64,000 nucleotides of DNA from Levilactobacillus yonginensis (lineage in GTDB: Bacteria > Bacillota > Bacilli > Lactobacillales > Lactobacillaceae), in the NCBI RefSeq assembly GCF_964065165.1, contig NZ_OZ061549.1, forward strand, positions 1,736,001 to 1,800,000, in the 5' to 3' direction. The notes beneath the pieces were generated by a model. That model did not search any database. It worked only from the letters and a program-made list of their open reading frames with translations, and was not told where the DNA came from. The translations under genes were made by a program, and so were the position numbers. Positions 1 through 7,256 of this stretch are shown here, piece by piece. The stretch's first letter is position 1; every line of letters starts with the position of its first letter.

Positions 1-1063
1 CTACTACCCACTGAACACCGACGCCGTTAAGAAATATGGGCAGAAGTACGGGACTAGCGCTGCTAAGACCGTCAGCAATGGCGCCTACAAGCTGGCTGGC
101 TGGACTGGGAGTAATTCCTCATGGACCTACGTGAAGAACACCCATTACTGGAACGCCCAAAACGTCAAAATCAAGAAAGTCGCTGTATCCGTCACCAAAG
201 ATGAAAGCACCGCCTCTAATCTTTTTAAGAGCGGTAAGATTCAGGAAACCACGGTTAGCGGCCAGTACGTCCGGGCCAACGCCAACGACAAGCAACTTCA
301 CACTCACCTGTTGGGCCGGTTGCAATACCTCTATGTCAACAGTAAGAAAAAAGCAACGGATTCAGAAAACCTACGTCAAGCTGTTTCACTCGTCATGAGC
401 CGATCAACGTTGACTAAGAAAGTGCTTCAAGATGGCTCTAAACCAGCCCTCAGCGCCGTCCCTCGTGGTGATCAAGCTAATCCTAAGACTGGCCAAGATA
501 TGGCCGCTCAGGTTGGGAACCTGTTACCTCAAGATGTCACCAAGGCCAAGGAATACTGGGCCAAATACCTCAAGGAAACTGGTAAGACTAAGGCCACGTT
601 GAACCTTCTGACCGATGATACCGACGATGACAAGCACGTTGGTACCTACCTACAATCCGTTATGCAGAAGAATTTCAAGGGCCTGACGGTCAATGTGACC
701 TCAATCCCTCACGCCCAACACGTTGCCCGCGACTTTGCCGGCACCTTTGAGCTGAACCTTACCGGCTGGTCCAGCAGTTGGCTTGACGCCTCCGACTACC
801 TCAGCCTAGCCGCCAAGACCAACACCGTGAACTTCACCGGCTGGAACGATGATCAATTCAACGAATTGCTGAACGACGCCAACAGTAAGACTGGTTTGGC
901 ACGCTACAACGGTCTAATGGCTGCCGATAAGCGGTTGATGGCGGTCAAGGGCTACATCCCCGTTTACCAACCTTCAGAAGCTAAGTTGGTCTCCAGCAAG
1001 GTGGGCGGTCTGACCTACACGCTCCTGCACGATGCTAAATACCAATACGCTTACTGGAAATAA
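1..1063 (+). CDS. Peptide ABC transporter substrate-binding protein, C-terminal part (5' truncated by window)
   Basis: The reading frame is open from the first bases (codons begin at base 2) and stops at 1061-1063, so about 353 residues of the C-terminal part are present and the start lies outside the window. The text reads like a family 5 extracellular solute-binding protein (OppA/DppA type): it has the typical SNGAYKLAGW and NTHYWNAQNV segments and a C-terminal tail ending in a Tyr/Trp-rich stretch. Such lipoproteins capture oligopeptides outside the membrane and hand them to an OppBCDF permease. No permease genes follow, so this may be a stand-alone binding protein or the last gene of an upstream operon. 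The family call is firm; the substrate is inferred. Confidence 0.88.
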   Translation, partial: YYPLNTDAVKKYGQKYGTSAAKTVSNGAYKLAGWTGSNSSWTYVKNTHYWNAQNVKIKKVAVSVTKDESTASNLFKSGKIQETTVSGQYVRANANDKQLHTHLLGRLQYLYVNSKKKATDSENLRQAVSLVMSRSTLTKKVLQDGSKPALSAVPRGDQANPKTGQDMAAQVGNLLPQDVTKAKEYWAKYLKETGKTKATLNLLTDDTDDDKHVGTYLQSVMQKNFKGLTVNVTSIPHAQHVARDFAGTFELNLTGWSSSWLDASDYLSLAAKTNTVNFTGWNDDQFNELLNDANSKTGLARYNGLMAADKRLMAVKGYIPVYQPSEAKLVSSKVGGLTYTLLHDAKYQYAYWK

Positions 1064-1162
1064 ACGATTCCACTAGCAACATGATCATAACCACCAATAC
1101 TTCCACTAACAACCAAACGATGCTAACGAAACGAGTTACTTAATATATAGGAGGAAACGCAT

Positions 1163-2347
1163 ATGAGCAAAAAAACTTTCTTTAACTTCACCTTATTTGA
1201 TGGTACCACCGATCAGAATGAAGCCGACGCCTGGTTCACCGTCGACACGGAAACGGGTAAATTAGTCGACCGCGGTCAGGGCACGCCCGCTGAGGCCGAT
1301 GAACAGGTTGATTTAGGCGGTCAGTACGTCATGCCAGGGTTCTTCAACGTTCACACCCACGTTTCAGCCAATCCTTTAGCACTGAACGGCAGTCACAACT
1401 CTGAATCTGAAGTCTCCGTCTTTGCCTGGACCAACCTCCAAGCACTCTTAAAGTCCGGTGTAACCTATGTCCGGGGCTGCGGGAACGATTACGACGTTGA
1501 CGTGAAACTCAAGCGTCTGCAGAAAACCGGTCAGCTCCCACACACTCCCCGGATGTTGACCTCCGGCAAGGCCTTCTCGATGACCGGTGGCCACGGTGAT
1601 TCCGCAACTGGTGGGCACGCCGTTGACTCACCCGATGAGATGCGAAAGGCCGTTCGAACCGCCTTTAAGAACGGTGCTGAGAGTGTCAAAGTCATGGCCA
1701 CTGGTGGCGTCATGACCCCTAACGATTTCATGGAAGACGCTCAATTATCCGTAGCCGAAATGCACGTGGCCGTTGAAGAGGCCCACCATAAGCGTCGCGT
1801 CGTTGCTGCTCACGCCGAAGGGAACCCTGGTATCCAAAATGCTTTGGATGCGGGCGTTGATTCTATCGAGCATGGCTTCTACGTCAACGAATCTGAAGCC
1901 AAACAAATGGTCAACCAGGGCACCTACCTCACGCCAACGTTGATTGCCGAATGGGTCATCCCAGAATTTGGTAACGGTGACCTCCCTGACTGGGAAGTAA
2001 AAAAGGCCGCCGACGCCTTAGACGATACCTACGTTAACATGAAGCGAGCCTTCAAGTTAGGCGTTAAATTCACCTGCGGGACCGACGCCGGGACACCTTA
2101 CAACGGCTTCGATAAAACGCCCGAGGAATTCGGTTTGCTCACCAAGCTAGGGATGACCAATGCCGAAGCCTACCAGTGCTCGACGTTGAATTCCCCTAAG
2201 TTATTGGGAGTTGCCGATGAATATGGCACCCTTGAGGTTGGCAAATTCGCCGACTTCCAAGTCCTTAAGAAGGACCCCCTCGCTGACACCGCCAATGTGG
2301 TTCAGGCAGACAAACAAGTCTACCTTGGTGGTCACCGCGAGTTCTAA
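1163..2347 (+). CDS. Metal-dependent amidohydrolase (imidazolonepropionase/prolidase-like)
   Basis: The protein has 394 residues and starts at an ATG preceded by a strong AGGAGG (about 1151). It is an amidohydrolase-superfamily TIM-barrel enzyme: the metal-binding HTH motif is at residues 64-66, a candidate carboxylated lysine lies in VKVMATGG, further ligand histidines are in AAHAEG and SIEHGF, and the catalytic aspartate is in CGTDAGTP. The C-terminal GTLEVGKFADFQVL segment is typical of the subgroup annotated as imidazolonepropionase-like or Xaa-Pro dipeptidase hydrolases. No signal peptide is visible, so it is cytoplasmic. It follows the peptide-binding protein gene by 99 bases, which fits a role in using imported peptides or derivatives, but the substrate cannot be read from sequence. 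Confidence 0.88.
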   Translation: MSKKTFFNFTLFDGTTDQNEADAWFTVDTETGKLVDRGQGTPAEADEQVDLGGQYVMPGFFNVHTHVSANPLALNGSHNSESEVSVFAWTNLQALLKSGVTYVRGCGNDYDVDVKLKRLQKTGQLPHTPRMLTSGKAFSMTGGHGDSATGGHAVDSPDEMRKAVRTAFKNGAESVKVMATGGVMTPNDFMEDAQLSVAEMHVAVEEAHHKRRVVAAHAEGNPGIQNALDAGVDSIEHGFYVNESEAKQMVNQGTYLTPTLIAEWVIPEFGNGDLPDWEVKKAADALDDTYVNMKRAFKLGVKFTCGTDAGTPYNGFDKTPEEFGLLTKLGMTNAEAYQCSTLNSPKLLGVADEYGTLEVGKFADFQVLKKDPLADTANVVQADKQVYLGGHREF

Positions 2348-2355
2348 ACCTCGTT

Positions 2356-2411
2356 AAAAAGCAATGCGTTCGCATGGGATCCGACCCCAGTGCTGACGCA
2401 TTGCTTTTTTA
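2356..2411. terminator. Bidirectional rho-independent terminator
   Basis: AAAAAGCAATGCG pairs with CGCATTGCTTTTTT around a long loop. It lies between the convergent amidohydrolase and glycerol dehydrogenase genes and has a T-run in both orientations. Confidence 0.85.
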
Positions 2412-2425
2412 ATGCTTGCCTCTAA

Positions 2426-3535
2426 TTAGCCCAATCCTTGCATCTTCCGTGACAGACTATCGGTTGCCTTAATGGCTGCCAGAACGTCCCGCGGTGTTAC
2501 GGGGAAGCCCATGTTATGAATGGTCTCGCCCTTTTGAGTAGTCAACGTGGCCACTTTTAACAGGTCTTCATCACTCACGTTTTCCAAGTGGAGGTCGGCC
2601 AAAGTGGTTGGCAGGCCCAATGCCGCCTCAAACTCCAGGTAACGCCGGAACTGGTCGTCAGTCGCCCCTTCCAGGACTAGGTTGACTAACGTTCCGAAGG
2701 AGACCTTTTGCCCGTGCGAGAGCTTATGCACGTCACCGGACAGCGCGGTCAACCCGTTTTGAAAACTGTGCGCGGCCGCTAAACCGGAACTTTCGGCACC
2801 GACCCCACTCAATAGAATGTTGGCCTCAATGATGTGTGACAACGCTGGCGTCACTACGTGGTCCTGAGCAGCCGCCACCGCTTGATCCGTGTATTTAAAC
2901 AGCAATTCTTCACACTTTTCAGCCAATGCGATTCCGGCTGCCGTCTGGTCCGTCTGCAATGGGAGTAACGTTGTCGCCCGGGCCCGCGCCACAGTCTGTG
3001 CTTCCACGTTAGTCGATAATGCATCGGCAATGCCATCAATTAGGAACCGAACTGGCGCACCCGCAATCACGGAGGAATCAACCAGAACTAAATCCGGATT
3101 CTTGTCGTAGAATTGGTACTTCAGGAATTCCCCGCTAGCGGAGTAAATCACACTCAATCGGGTACAAGGCGAGTCATTCGAAGCCAGCGTTGGCACAATA
3201 ACCACTGGTACGTGAAGCCGGTCGCCAACAGCCTTGGTCGTATCATTAGTCTTTCCACCACCGAGAGCGATGACGAACTTGGCATCCTTTTGCTCACCGA
3301 TATCCTGAATCCGCTCAATTTCTTCCGGTGAACTTTCCCCGTTAAACGAAATGTGTTCGATTTCCAATCCATCAGCGGTCAGGTATTGGTAGAACCGTTC
3401 ACCAATCAGTTTCCAAACAATATCATCCGCAATCAAGAGCCCATGGTCGCCAAATGGTGCGATGTACCGCGCCGCGTGCTGTAGTAACTGATCACCCTGA
3501 ACGTATGTCGAAGGACTTGCAAATGCCGTAATCAT
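2426..3535 (-). CDS. gldA: Glycerol dehydrogenase (iron/zinc-dependent alcohol dehydrogenase family)
   Basis: The product is 369 residues, the usual length for GldA. The frame is open for 42 more codons upstream, but the ATG at 3535 is preceded by GGAGGT with 7-base spacing and begins with the family-typical MITAFASPSTYVQGDQ, so I chose it. It oxidises glycerol to dihydroxyacetone with NAD+. The nucleotide-binding GGGKTND loop is present. The metal ligands known for this family can be placed in FLIDGIADAL (Asp), AAHSFQNG (His) and KLSHGQKV (His). It stands alone with a terminator downstream. In lactobacilli such enzymes serve glycerol or diol redox balance; the direction in vivo is not shown by the sequence. 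Confidence 0.93.
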   Translation of the reverse strand: MITAFASPSTYVQGDQLLQHAARYIAPFGDHGLLIADDIVWKLIGERFYQYLTADGLEIEHISFNGESSPEEIERIQDIGEQKDAKFVIALGGGKTNDTTKAVGDRLHVPVVIVPTLASNDSPCTRLSVIYSASGEFLKYQFYDKNPDLVLVDSSVIAGAPVRFLIDGIADALSTNVEAQTVARARATTLLPLQTDQTAAGIALAEKCEELLFKYTDQAVAAAQDHVVTPALSHIIEANILLSGVGAESSGLAAAHSFQNGLTALSGDVHKLSHGQKVSFGTLVNLVLEGATDDQFRRYLEFEAALGLPTTLADLHLENVSDEDLLKVATLTTQKGETIHNMGFPVTPRDVLAAIKATDSLSRKMQGLG

Positions 3536-3889
3536 TGAAAATACCTCCATCCTTAAGAAAGGTTCCATTCTAATCAACAAAGTGTGAATGAACAGGTAAT
3601 TCGCCATATGAATCGCGCTTACCGTGAGATTCCAGTAGTTACGGGTGGACGTCTCCCCCATGGTTTACTGACCTAATCCTGGCCTGTGATTAAGCTTATG
3701 ACCAGAGTATGCCCCGATTTAGTTAAGGGTGCAAGTAAGATATCTTGTGAAAGTTTTGGCCAATTCCCGTTTTCTTTTCTTGTGAATTTTTCTGAAAACA
3801 GGCTACATAAAGGGATTACTAATTCACAATCACAAAAGAGAGCAAAAAAAAAGACCCGCTACATTGCTGTAGTTAGGTCTAATTCTTTA
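3536..3889. other. Intergenic region between gldA and rpsR
   Basis: These 354 bases hold the 5' region of gldA (minus strand) and, at 3843-3880, the terminator of the rpsF-ssb-rpsR operon. Open frames here (3686-3919 plus, and the upstream extension of gldA to 3661) lack convincing ribosome-binding sites or family resemblance and are not called. Confidence 0.6.
3843..3880 (-). terminator. Terminator of the rpsF-ssb-rpsR operon
   Basis: Read on the minus strand, AGACC...CTACA-GCAA-TGTAG...GGTCT forms a hairpin followed by nine T residues, just past the rpsR stop codon. Confidence 0.88.
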
Positions 3890-4129
3890 TTAACCTTCTT
3901 CACTGACGAAAGGCATTAAGCCCATAATCCGTGAACGCTTGATAGCGATGGTTAACTTCCGTTGGTTCTTGGCACTAGTACCAGTAACCCGGCGAGGTAA
4001 GATCTTACCCCGTTCAGAGATGAACCGACGTAATAAGTCAGTATCCTTGTAATCAATGTATTCGATGTGGTTGGCTGCAATAAAGTCAACCTTCCGACGG
4101 CGACGGCCGCCACGACGTTGTCCTGCCAT
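3890..4129 (-). CDS. rpsR: 30S ribosomal protein S18
   Basis: This is a full-length 79-residue S18, with an Arg/Gly-rich N-terminus ([13 protein letters not shown]), the [17 protein letters not shown] core and the [14 protein letters not shown] segment typical of the family. S18 binds next to S6 on the platform of the small ribosomal subunit. It is the third gene of rpsF-ssb-rpsR, 27 bases after ssb, and is followed by a terminator. Confidence 0.98.
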   Translation of the reverse strand: MAGQRRGGRRRRKVDFIAANHIEYIDYKDTDLLRRFISERGKILPRRVTGTSAKNQRKLTIAIKRSRIMGLMPFVSEEG

Positions 4130-4156
4130 GAGAATTTCCCTCCTCGTTATTTGAGA

Positions 4157-4732
4157 TTAGAACGGTAAATCATCATCGGAAATGTCAATTGAATCGCCGG
4201 AGTTCGCAAACGGATCAGCTGTGTTGTTCCCAGCATTACCTTGGTTGTTATTAACCGGATTAGGATTCGAGTTCGTAGGGGCGGATGAGGCCGACGGTGT
4301 CGGATTCCCACTCGTGTACGGATTGGCATTTTGATTCTGATTTTGAGGAGCGTTATTCGCGGAACCACCATTGTAATTACTACCGGCGTTGCCACCCGCG
4401 TTACGATTGCTCGAACGGGGTTCCAAGAACGAAAAGTTCTCAACGACAACTTCGGTCACGTAAACACGTTGGCCTTGTTGATTTTCATAATTCCGGGTCT
4501 GGATGCGTCCTTCAATCCCACAAAGAGAACCTTTGTGCATAAAGTTAGCAAAGTTTTCCGCGGATTTACGCCAAATGACGCAACTTACGAAATCAGCTTC
4601 CCGTTCACCTTGTTGGTTGGTGAACCGCCGATCAACGGCCAGCGTGAATGTGGCAACAGCAGCACCGCTTTGGGTGTAACGTAAGTCAACATCCCGTGTC
4701 AGTCGGCCAGTAAGTACTACTTGGTTGATCAT
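4157..4732 (-). CDS. ssb: Single-stranded DNA-binding protein
   Basis: The 191-residue SSB has an N-terminal OB fold (about residues 1-110, opening [20 protein letters not shown]), then a long Asn/Gly/Pro/Ser-rich disordered linker, and ends in the acidic tip DISDDDLPF that recruits repair and replication proteins. It coats single-stranded DNA during replication and recombination. It sits between rpsF and rpsR (40 and 27 base gaps), the standard Firmicutes arrangement, so it is co-transcribed with the two S6/S18 genes. The linker is long but within what lactobacilli show. Confidence 0.98.
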   Translation of the reverse strand: MINQVVLTGRLTRDVDLRYTQSGAAVATFTLAVDRRFTNQQGEREADFVSCVIWRKSAENFANFMHKGSLCGIEGRIQTRNYENQQGQRVYVTEVVVENFSFLEPRSSNRNAGGNAGSNYNGGSANNAPQNQNQNANPYTSGNPTPSASSAPTNSNPNPVNNNQGNAGNNTADPFANSGDSIDISDDDLPF

Positions 4733-4772
4733 TGCTGAATAACTCCCTCTCTAGATAAAATTATTTTTGAAT

Positions 4773-5069
4773 TTAGTCTTCGCGCTTAACGATCATGTGA
4801 CGTAAGATACTGTCGTTGATCTTAGCCAAACGGTCGAATTCGTTCAAGGCTGCGTCATCAGTAGCGTTAATCAGGTTGATATGGTAAATACCTTCGTTAA
4901 AGCCGCCAATTTCGTAGGCGAACCGACGCTTTGACCAGTCTTTTGAACTGATCATATCTGCACCGTTATCAGTCAGCACCTTGTCGAAGCGTTCAACCAG
5001 AGCGGTCTTCGCAGCATCGTCAAGATCTGGACGAATGATGTAGGTGATTTCGTATTTAGTAGATTCCAT
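4773..5069 (-). CDS. rpsF: 30S ribosomal protein S6
   Basis: Full-length 98-residue S6, opening [18 protein letters not shown] and ending HMIVKRED, all family-typical. S6 pairs with S18 on the small-subunit platform. It is the first gene of the operon. An AAGGAGGTG ribosome-binding site precedes the ATG at 5069, and a promoter and possible autoregulatory leader lie just upstream. Confidence 0.98.
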   Translation of the reverse strand: MESTKYEITYIIRPDLDDAAKTALVERFDKVLTDNGADMISSKDWSKRRFAYEIGGFNEGIYHINLINATDDAALNEFDRLAKINDSILRHMIVKRED

Positions 5070-5091
5070 GAATGTTACACCTCCTTATGGA

Positions 5092-5160
5092 CTTCAGGCC
5101 CCCGCTGCAATGCGGAAGCAAGGAGAGACACTAGCGTAAGCCAGATACTCACAAGCTAGT
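5092..5160 (-). ncRNA. Possible S6:S18-type autoregulatory leader of rpsF
   Basis: Between the rpsF promoter and its ribosome-binding site, the minus-strand transcript can form two hairpins: ACTAGC/GCTAGT (5130-5160), then CTTCCGC-ATTGCA-GCGG with a large one-sided bulge closed by GAAG (5092-5118). Many bacteria carry an S6:S18-binding leader at this place, a stem with an asymmetric bulge and a conserved CCG. Position and general shape fit; I cannot confirm the consensus. Confidence 0.45.
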
Positions 5161-5189
5161 AGTATAGCATAAACGTAGCAGTTAAGCAA
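5161..5189 (-). promoter_or_regulatory. Promoter of rpsF-ssb-rpsR
   Basis: On the minus strand TTGCTT and TATACT are separated by exactly 17 bases, about 90 bases upstream of the rpsF start codon. Confidence 0.7.
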
Positions 5190-5230
5190 ATCGGGGCCGA
5201 CCGACGGGTGTTGCTGACGTTACAAGGATT

Positions 5231-5258
5231 AACTACGCAAAGTTATCGTAGTTTTTTT
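5231..5258 (+). terminator. Terminator-like hairpin with no obvious upstream gene
   Basis: AACTACG pairs with CGTAGTT across a 9-base loop and runs into seven T residues on the plus strand. No plus-strand gene precedes it. Confidence 0.6.
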
Positions 5259-5512
5259 GAAGGAATTGAAAGTTTCTACCAATTAATTTTCCTCTTCCTT
5301 AAATCCTGCCAAATGAGGACCCGCCCGTGGCAACATCGTCGGAAAATTGCTTAACCGTCTGCTTAGCTACCGCACCATCAAAAAAACGTCCGAGAACATC
5401 CCAGACACCTGTGACCGTCTTTTCACTTAATAATCACCGAAACGGGTGCTGCGGAACTTCTCGTTAGTCCACGTCTATCCTAACTTTGCGCGACGACCAT
5501 CCTTTGATGAGC

Positions 5513-6274
5513 TTAGAGATAAGCCTGTGCCAACAAGGTATAGTCGTCTGCTAACAGATAATGTGAATCGTGGGACACAGCCCAGTTGACCCCTTCACTA
5601 ATAATCCGAACAGCCTGGTCGACCTGACCTTGCTGCAGCAGGACCTGCGCATACCGATAGAAAATGGCATTTAAATTTTCATCAGGATCCATGACCCGCT
5701 TCGTCCGCATAATGGCTAGTGCGCGCTCAAAACCAGCAAAGTTTCCGGGCTGGTGGTCCGCCACCAAGTAGTTTTCCAGCGCAATCAATAAAACTTCCAA
5801 CGACCGGTACTGGCTTGGCCGTTGGGGCACCATCATCGTCAATGCCGTTCGAACGCATCGCAATGCACCAGGCGCCTCATGAGTCACCTGGTAGAGGGCC
5901 CACCCATAGTAGTAATAATAGGTCTTTAAGTCCTCGTCCGTTTTTAGTGTGGGAAGCAGGTCGGCAGCGTCCATATAAGCCACCACTTCAGCGAAGCGAC
6001 CGGCCTGGTATAACTTGTGGACCTTGCGGCTAAACGTTGGCTGACGACGAATCAGATAGTTCTGACGCACCGCTTGCTGCATCGGTAACCGCAAACGTTC
6101 ACAGAGCTGAGTTAACAGAATTGGATTGGGCATCTGCCCCTGCTCAATTTTATTAATCAGCGACTGGGCACACAGACCTGCCGCCAAAACGTTCTGTGCA
6201 ATCCCTAGCTCCAACCGTCGCGCTCGCAAACCGCGACCCAGTAGCTGACCAGCCCGTGCCAAATCATCTGCCAT
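5513..6274 (-). CDS. XRE-family transcriptional regulator with TPR-like C-terminal region
   Basis: About 253 residues. An N-terminal helix-turn-helix of the XRE/Cro type (about residues 5-60, with LGRGLRARRLELGIAQ and QSLINKIEQGQMPNP) is followed by an all-helical region resembling the tetratricopeptide sensor part of Rgg/PlcR-type regulators (for example YYYYYGWALYQVTHEAPGAL). Such proteins often bind short peptides. The start is uncertain: the ATG at 6274 has a distant GGGGG, and in-frame alternatives lie at 6283, 6298 and 6340. It is transcribed alone, between rpsF and the IS200-like element. Its targets could be the nearby surface-protein genes, but no operator supports this. Confidence 0.75.
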   Translation of the reverse strand: MADDLARAGQLLGRGLRARRLELGIAQNVLAAGLCAQSLINKIEQGQMPNPILLTQLCERLRLPMQQAVRQNYLIRRQPTFSRKVHKLYQAGRFAEVVAYMDAADLLPTLKTDEDLKTYYYYYGWALYQVTHEAPGALRCVRTALTMMVPQRPSQYRSLEVLLIALENYLVADHQPGNFAGFERALAIMRTKRVMDPDENLNAIFYRYAQVLLQQGQVDQAVRIISEGVNWAVSHDSHYLLADDYTLLAQAYL

Positions 6275-6436
6275 GACGCCCATCGCCCCCACTTTCATCC
6301 GTAAATAAGTTACTCTCAGGGTAGCAAATTCCACTAACAAAGTAAACCCGTTAAACCATTTACAATAAAGAAAATATCAAATACAAATTTAATCGTAAAA
6401 CGAGTTTCATCCCCGCCCCAAAAATTAACCACAAAA

Positions 6437-7185
6437 TAAAAACCACCCGTTGAACGGGTGGTTTTCTCGAGGGCTATAAGCCCTGGATACTGGCCAGCGT
6501 CTCAAGGCGCTGGCTTTTGTGTGTCAAAGCCAAATTGCGTTTGCCACTTTTGCTGCCGCTTTAAGCGGCGTTTGTATTACTTACCCTGACCCTTGAAGGG
6601 GTCTTCATACTCCCGAACGCTGAGTCTATCCACCGCCTGATCACTTTTTTCTTGATCACGAATATATTTTTTGATGGTGGCTTCGTTCAAGCCCACCGTG
6701 CTCACGTAGTATCCGATTGACCAGAAATGTCGATTTCCAAATTTATATTTCAAATTTGCATGCTGGTCAAACATCATCAACGCACTTTTTCCCTTTAAAT
6801 ATCCCATAAAGCTCGACACACTGAGCTTGGGTGGGATACTTACCAGGAGATGAGCATGATCTGGCATCATATGACCTTCCAAAATCTTGACACCTTTATA
6901 CTGGCATAAAAGTCGAATATCCTCCTGTAAGTCACGTCGATATTGATTATAAATCATCTTTCTCCTATTACTTTGGAGTGAATACGATATGGTACTTGCA
7001 TAACCACTTTGTGTGCGCAAGACTGTTGAGTTTATTCGCCATTTGAAAAGTCCCCTTTCGATTTAGCAATGTTGGCTTCGACACCTACATTCTAATTCTT
7101 ATGGAGGGCTTTTTGGTACAACCGATCTATTATCCGCCCGCATAGCGGGTGGGTTTTTGTTTCGCACGCTTTAGCGTGCTCAACT
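6437..7185 (-). mobile_element. IS200/IS605-family insertion sequence, probably inactive
   Basis: One tnpA-like reading frame is flanked by hairpins typical of IS200-type ends. On the downstream side are AACCACCCGTTGAACGGGTGGTTTT (positions 6441-6465), a GGGCTATAAGCCC hairpin, CCAGCG/CGCTGG and GCCGCTTTAAGCGGC. On the upstream side are CCCGC/GCGGG (about 7136-7152) and GCACGC/GCGTGC (7164-7179). IS200 elements have such subterminal palindromes instead of inverted repeats and make no target duplication, so the exact borders given are approximate. Confidence 0.75.
6577..7042 (-). pseudogene. tnpA: Frameshifted IS200-type transposase TnpA (HUH, single catalytic Tyr)
   Basis: From the ATG at 7042 the minus strand reads MANKLNSLAHTKWLCKYH and on to VFTPK, the standard TnpA beginning, then hits two stop codons. 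The rest (MIYNQYRRD, HMMPDHAHLLVSIPP with the HUH histidines, FMGYLKGKSALMMFD, GYYVSTVGLNE) continues in another frame to the stop at 6577. Removing one A at 6968-6969 would restore the expected PKYRRKMIYNQ junction, so this is a single-base insertion. A product starting downstream would lack the first beta strand. A GGGGAC motif and family-typical leader precede the ATG. The assignment is strong; loss of function is inferred. Confidence 0.88.
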
Positions 7186-7202
7186 GGGCCTAAAGGCACT
7201 AC

Positions 7203-7234
7203 TAAAAGGACAATCACCCCAATTTCAGGATGAT
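7203..7234 (-). terminator. Probable terminator of the first surface-protein gene
   Basis: On the minus strand GGCAATCA pairs with TGATTGTC, followed by a short T-rich stretch, just downstream of the stop codon at 7257. The T-run is weak. Confidence 0.55.
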
Positions 7235-7256
7235 TGCCCTACTAAATCCATTTTTT

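Larger units (their letters stand above)
5070..5512. other. Intergenic region upstream of rpsF
   Basis: The rpsF leader and promoter occupy 5070-5190. The rest (5190-5512) holds a plus-strand terminator-like hairpin at 5231-5258 and, on the minus strand near 5300-5420, about 43 codons that read like protein but have no start codon, possibly a gene remnant. No complete gene is seen. Confidence 0.5.

Noticed and set aside
3686..3919. 77-codon plus-strand open frame between gldA and rpsR
   Set aside because: No ribosome-binding site, overlaps the rpsR terminator and the 3' end of rpsR on the other strand, and no protein-like composition.
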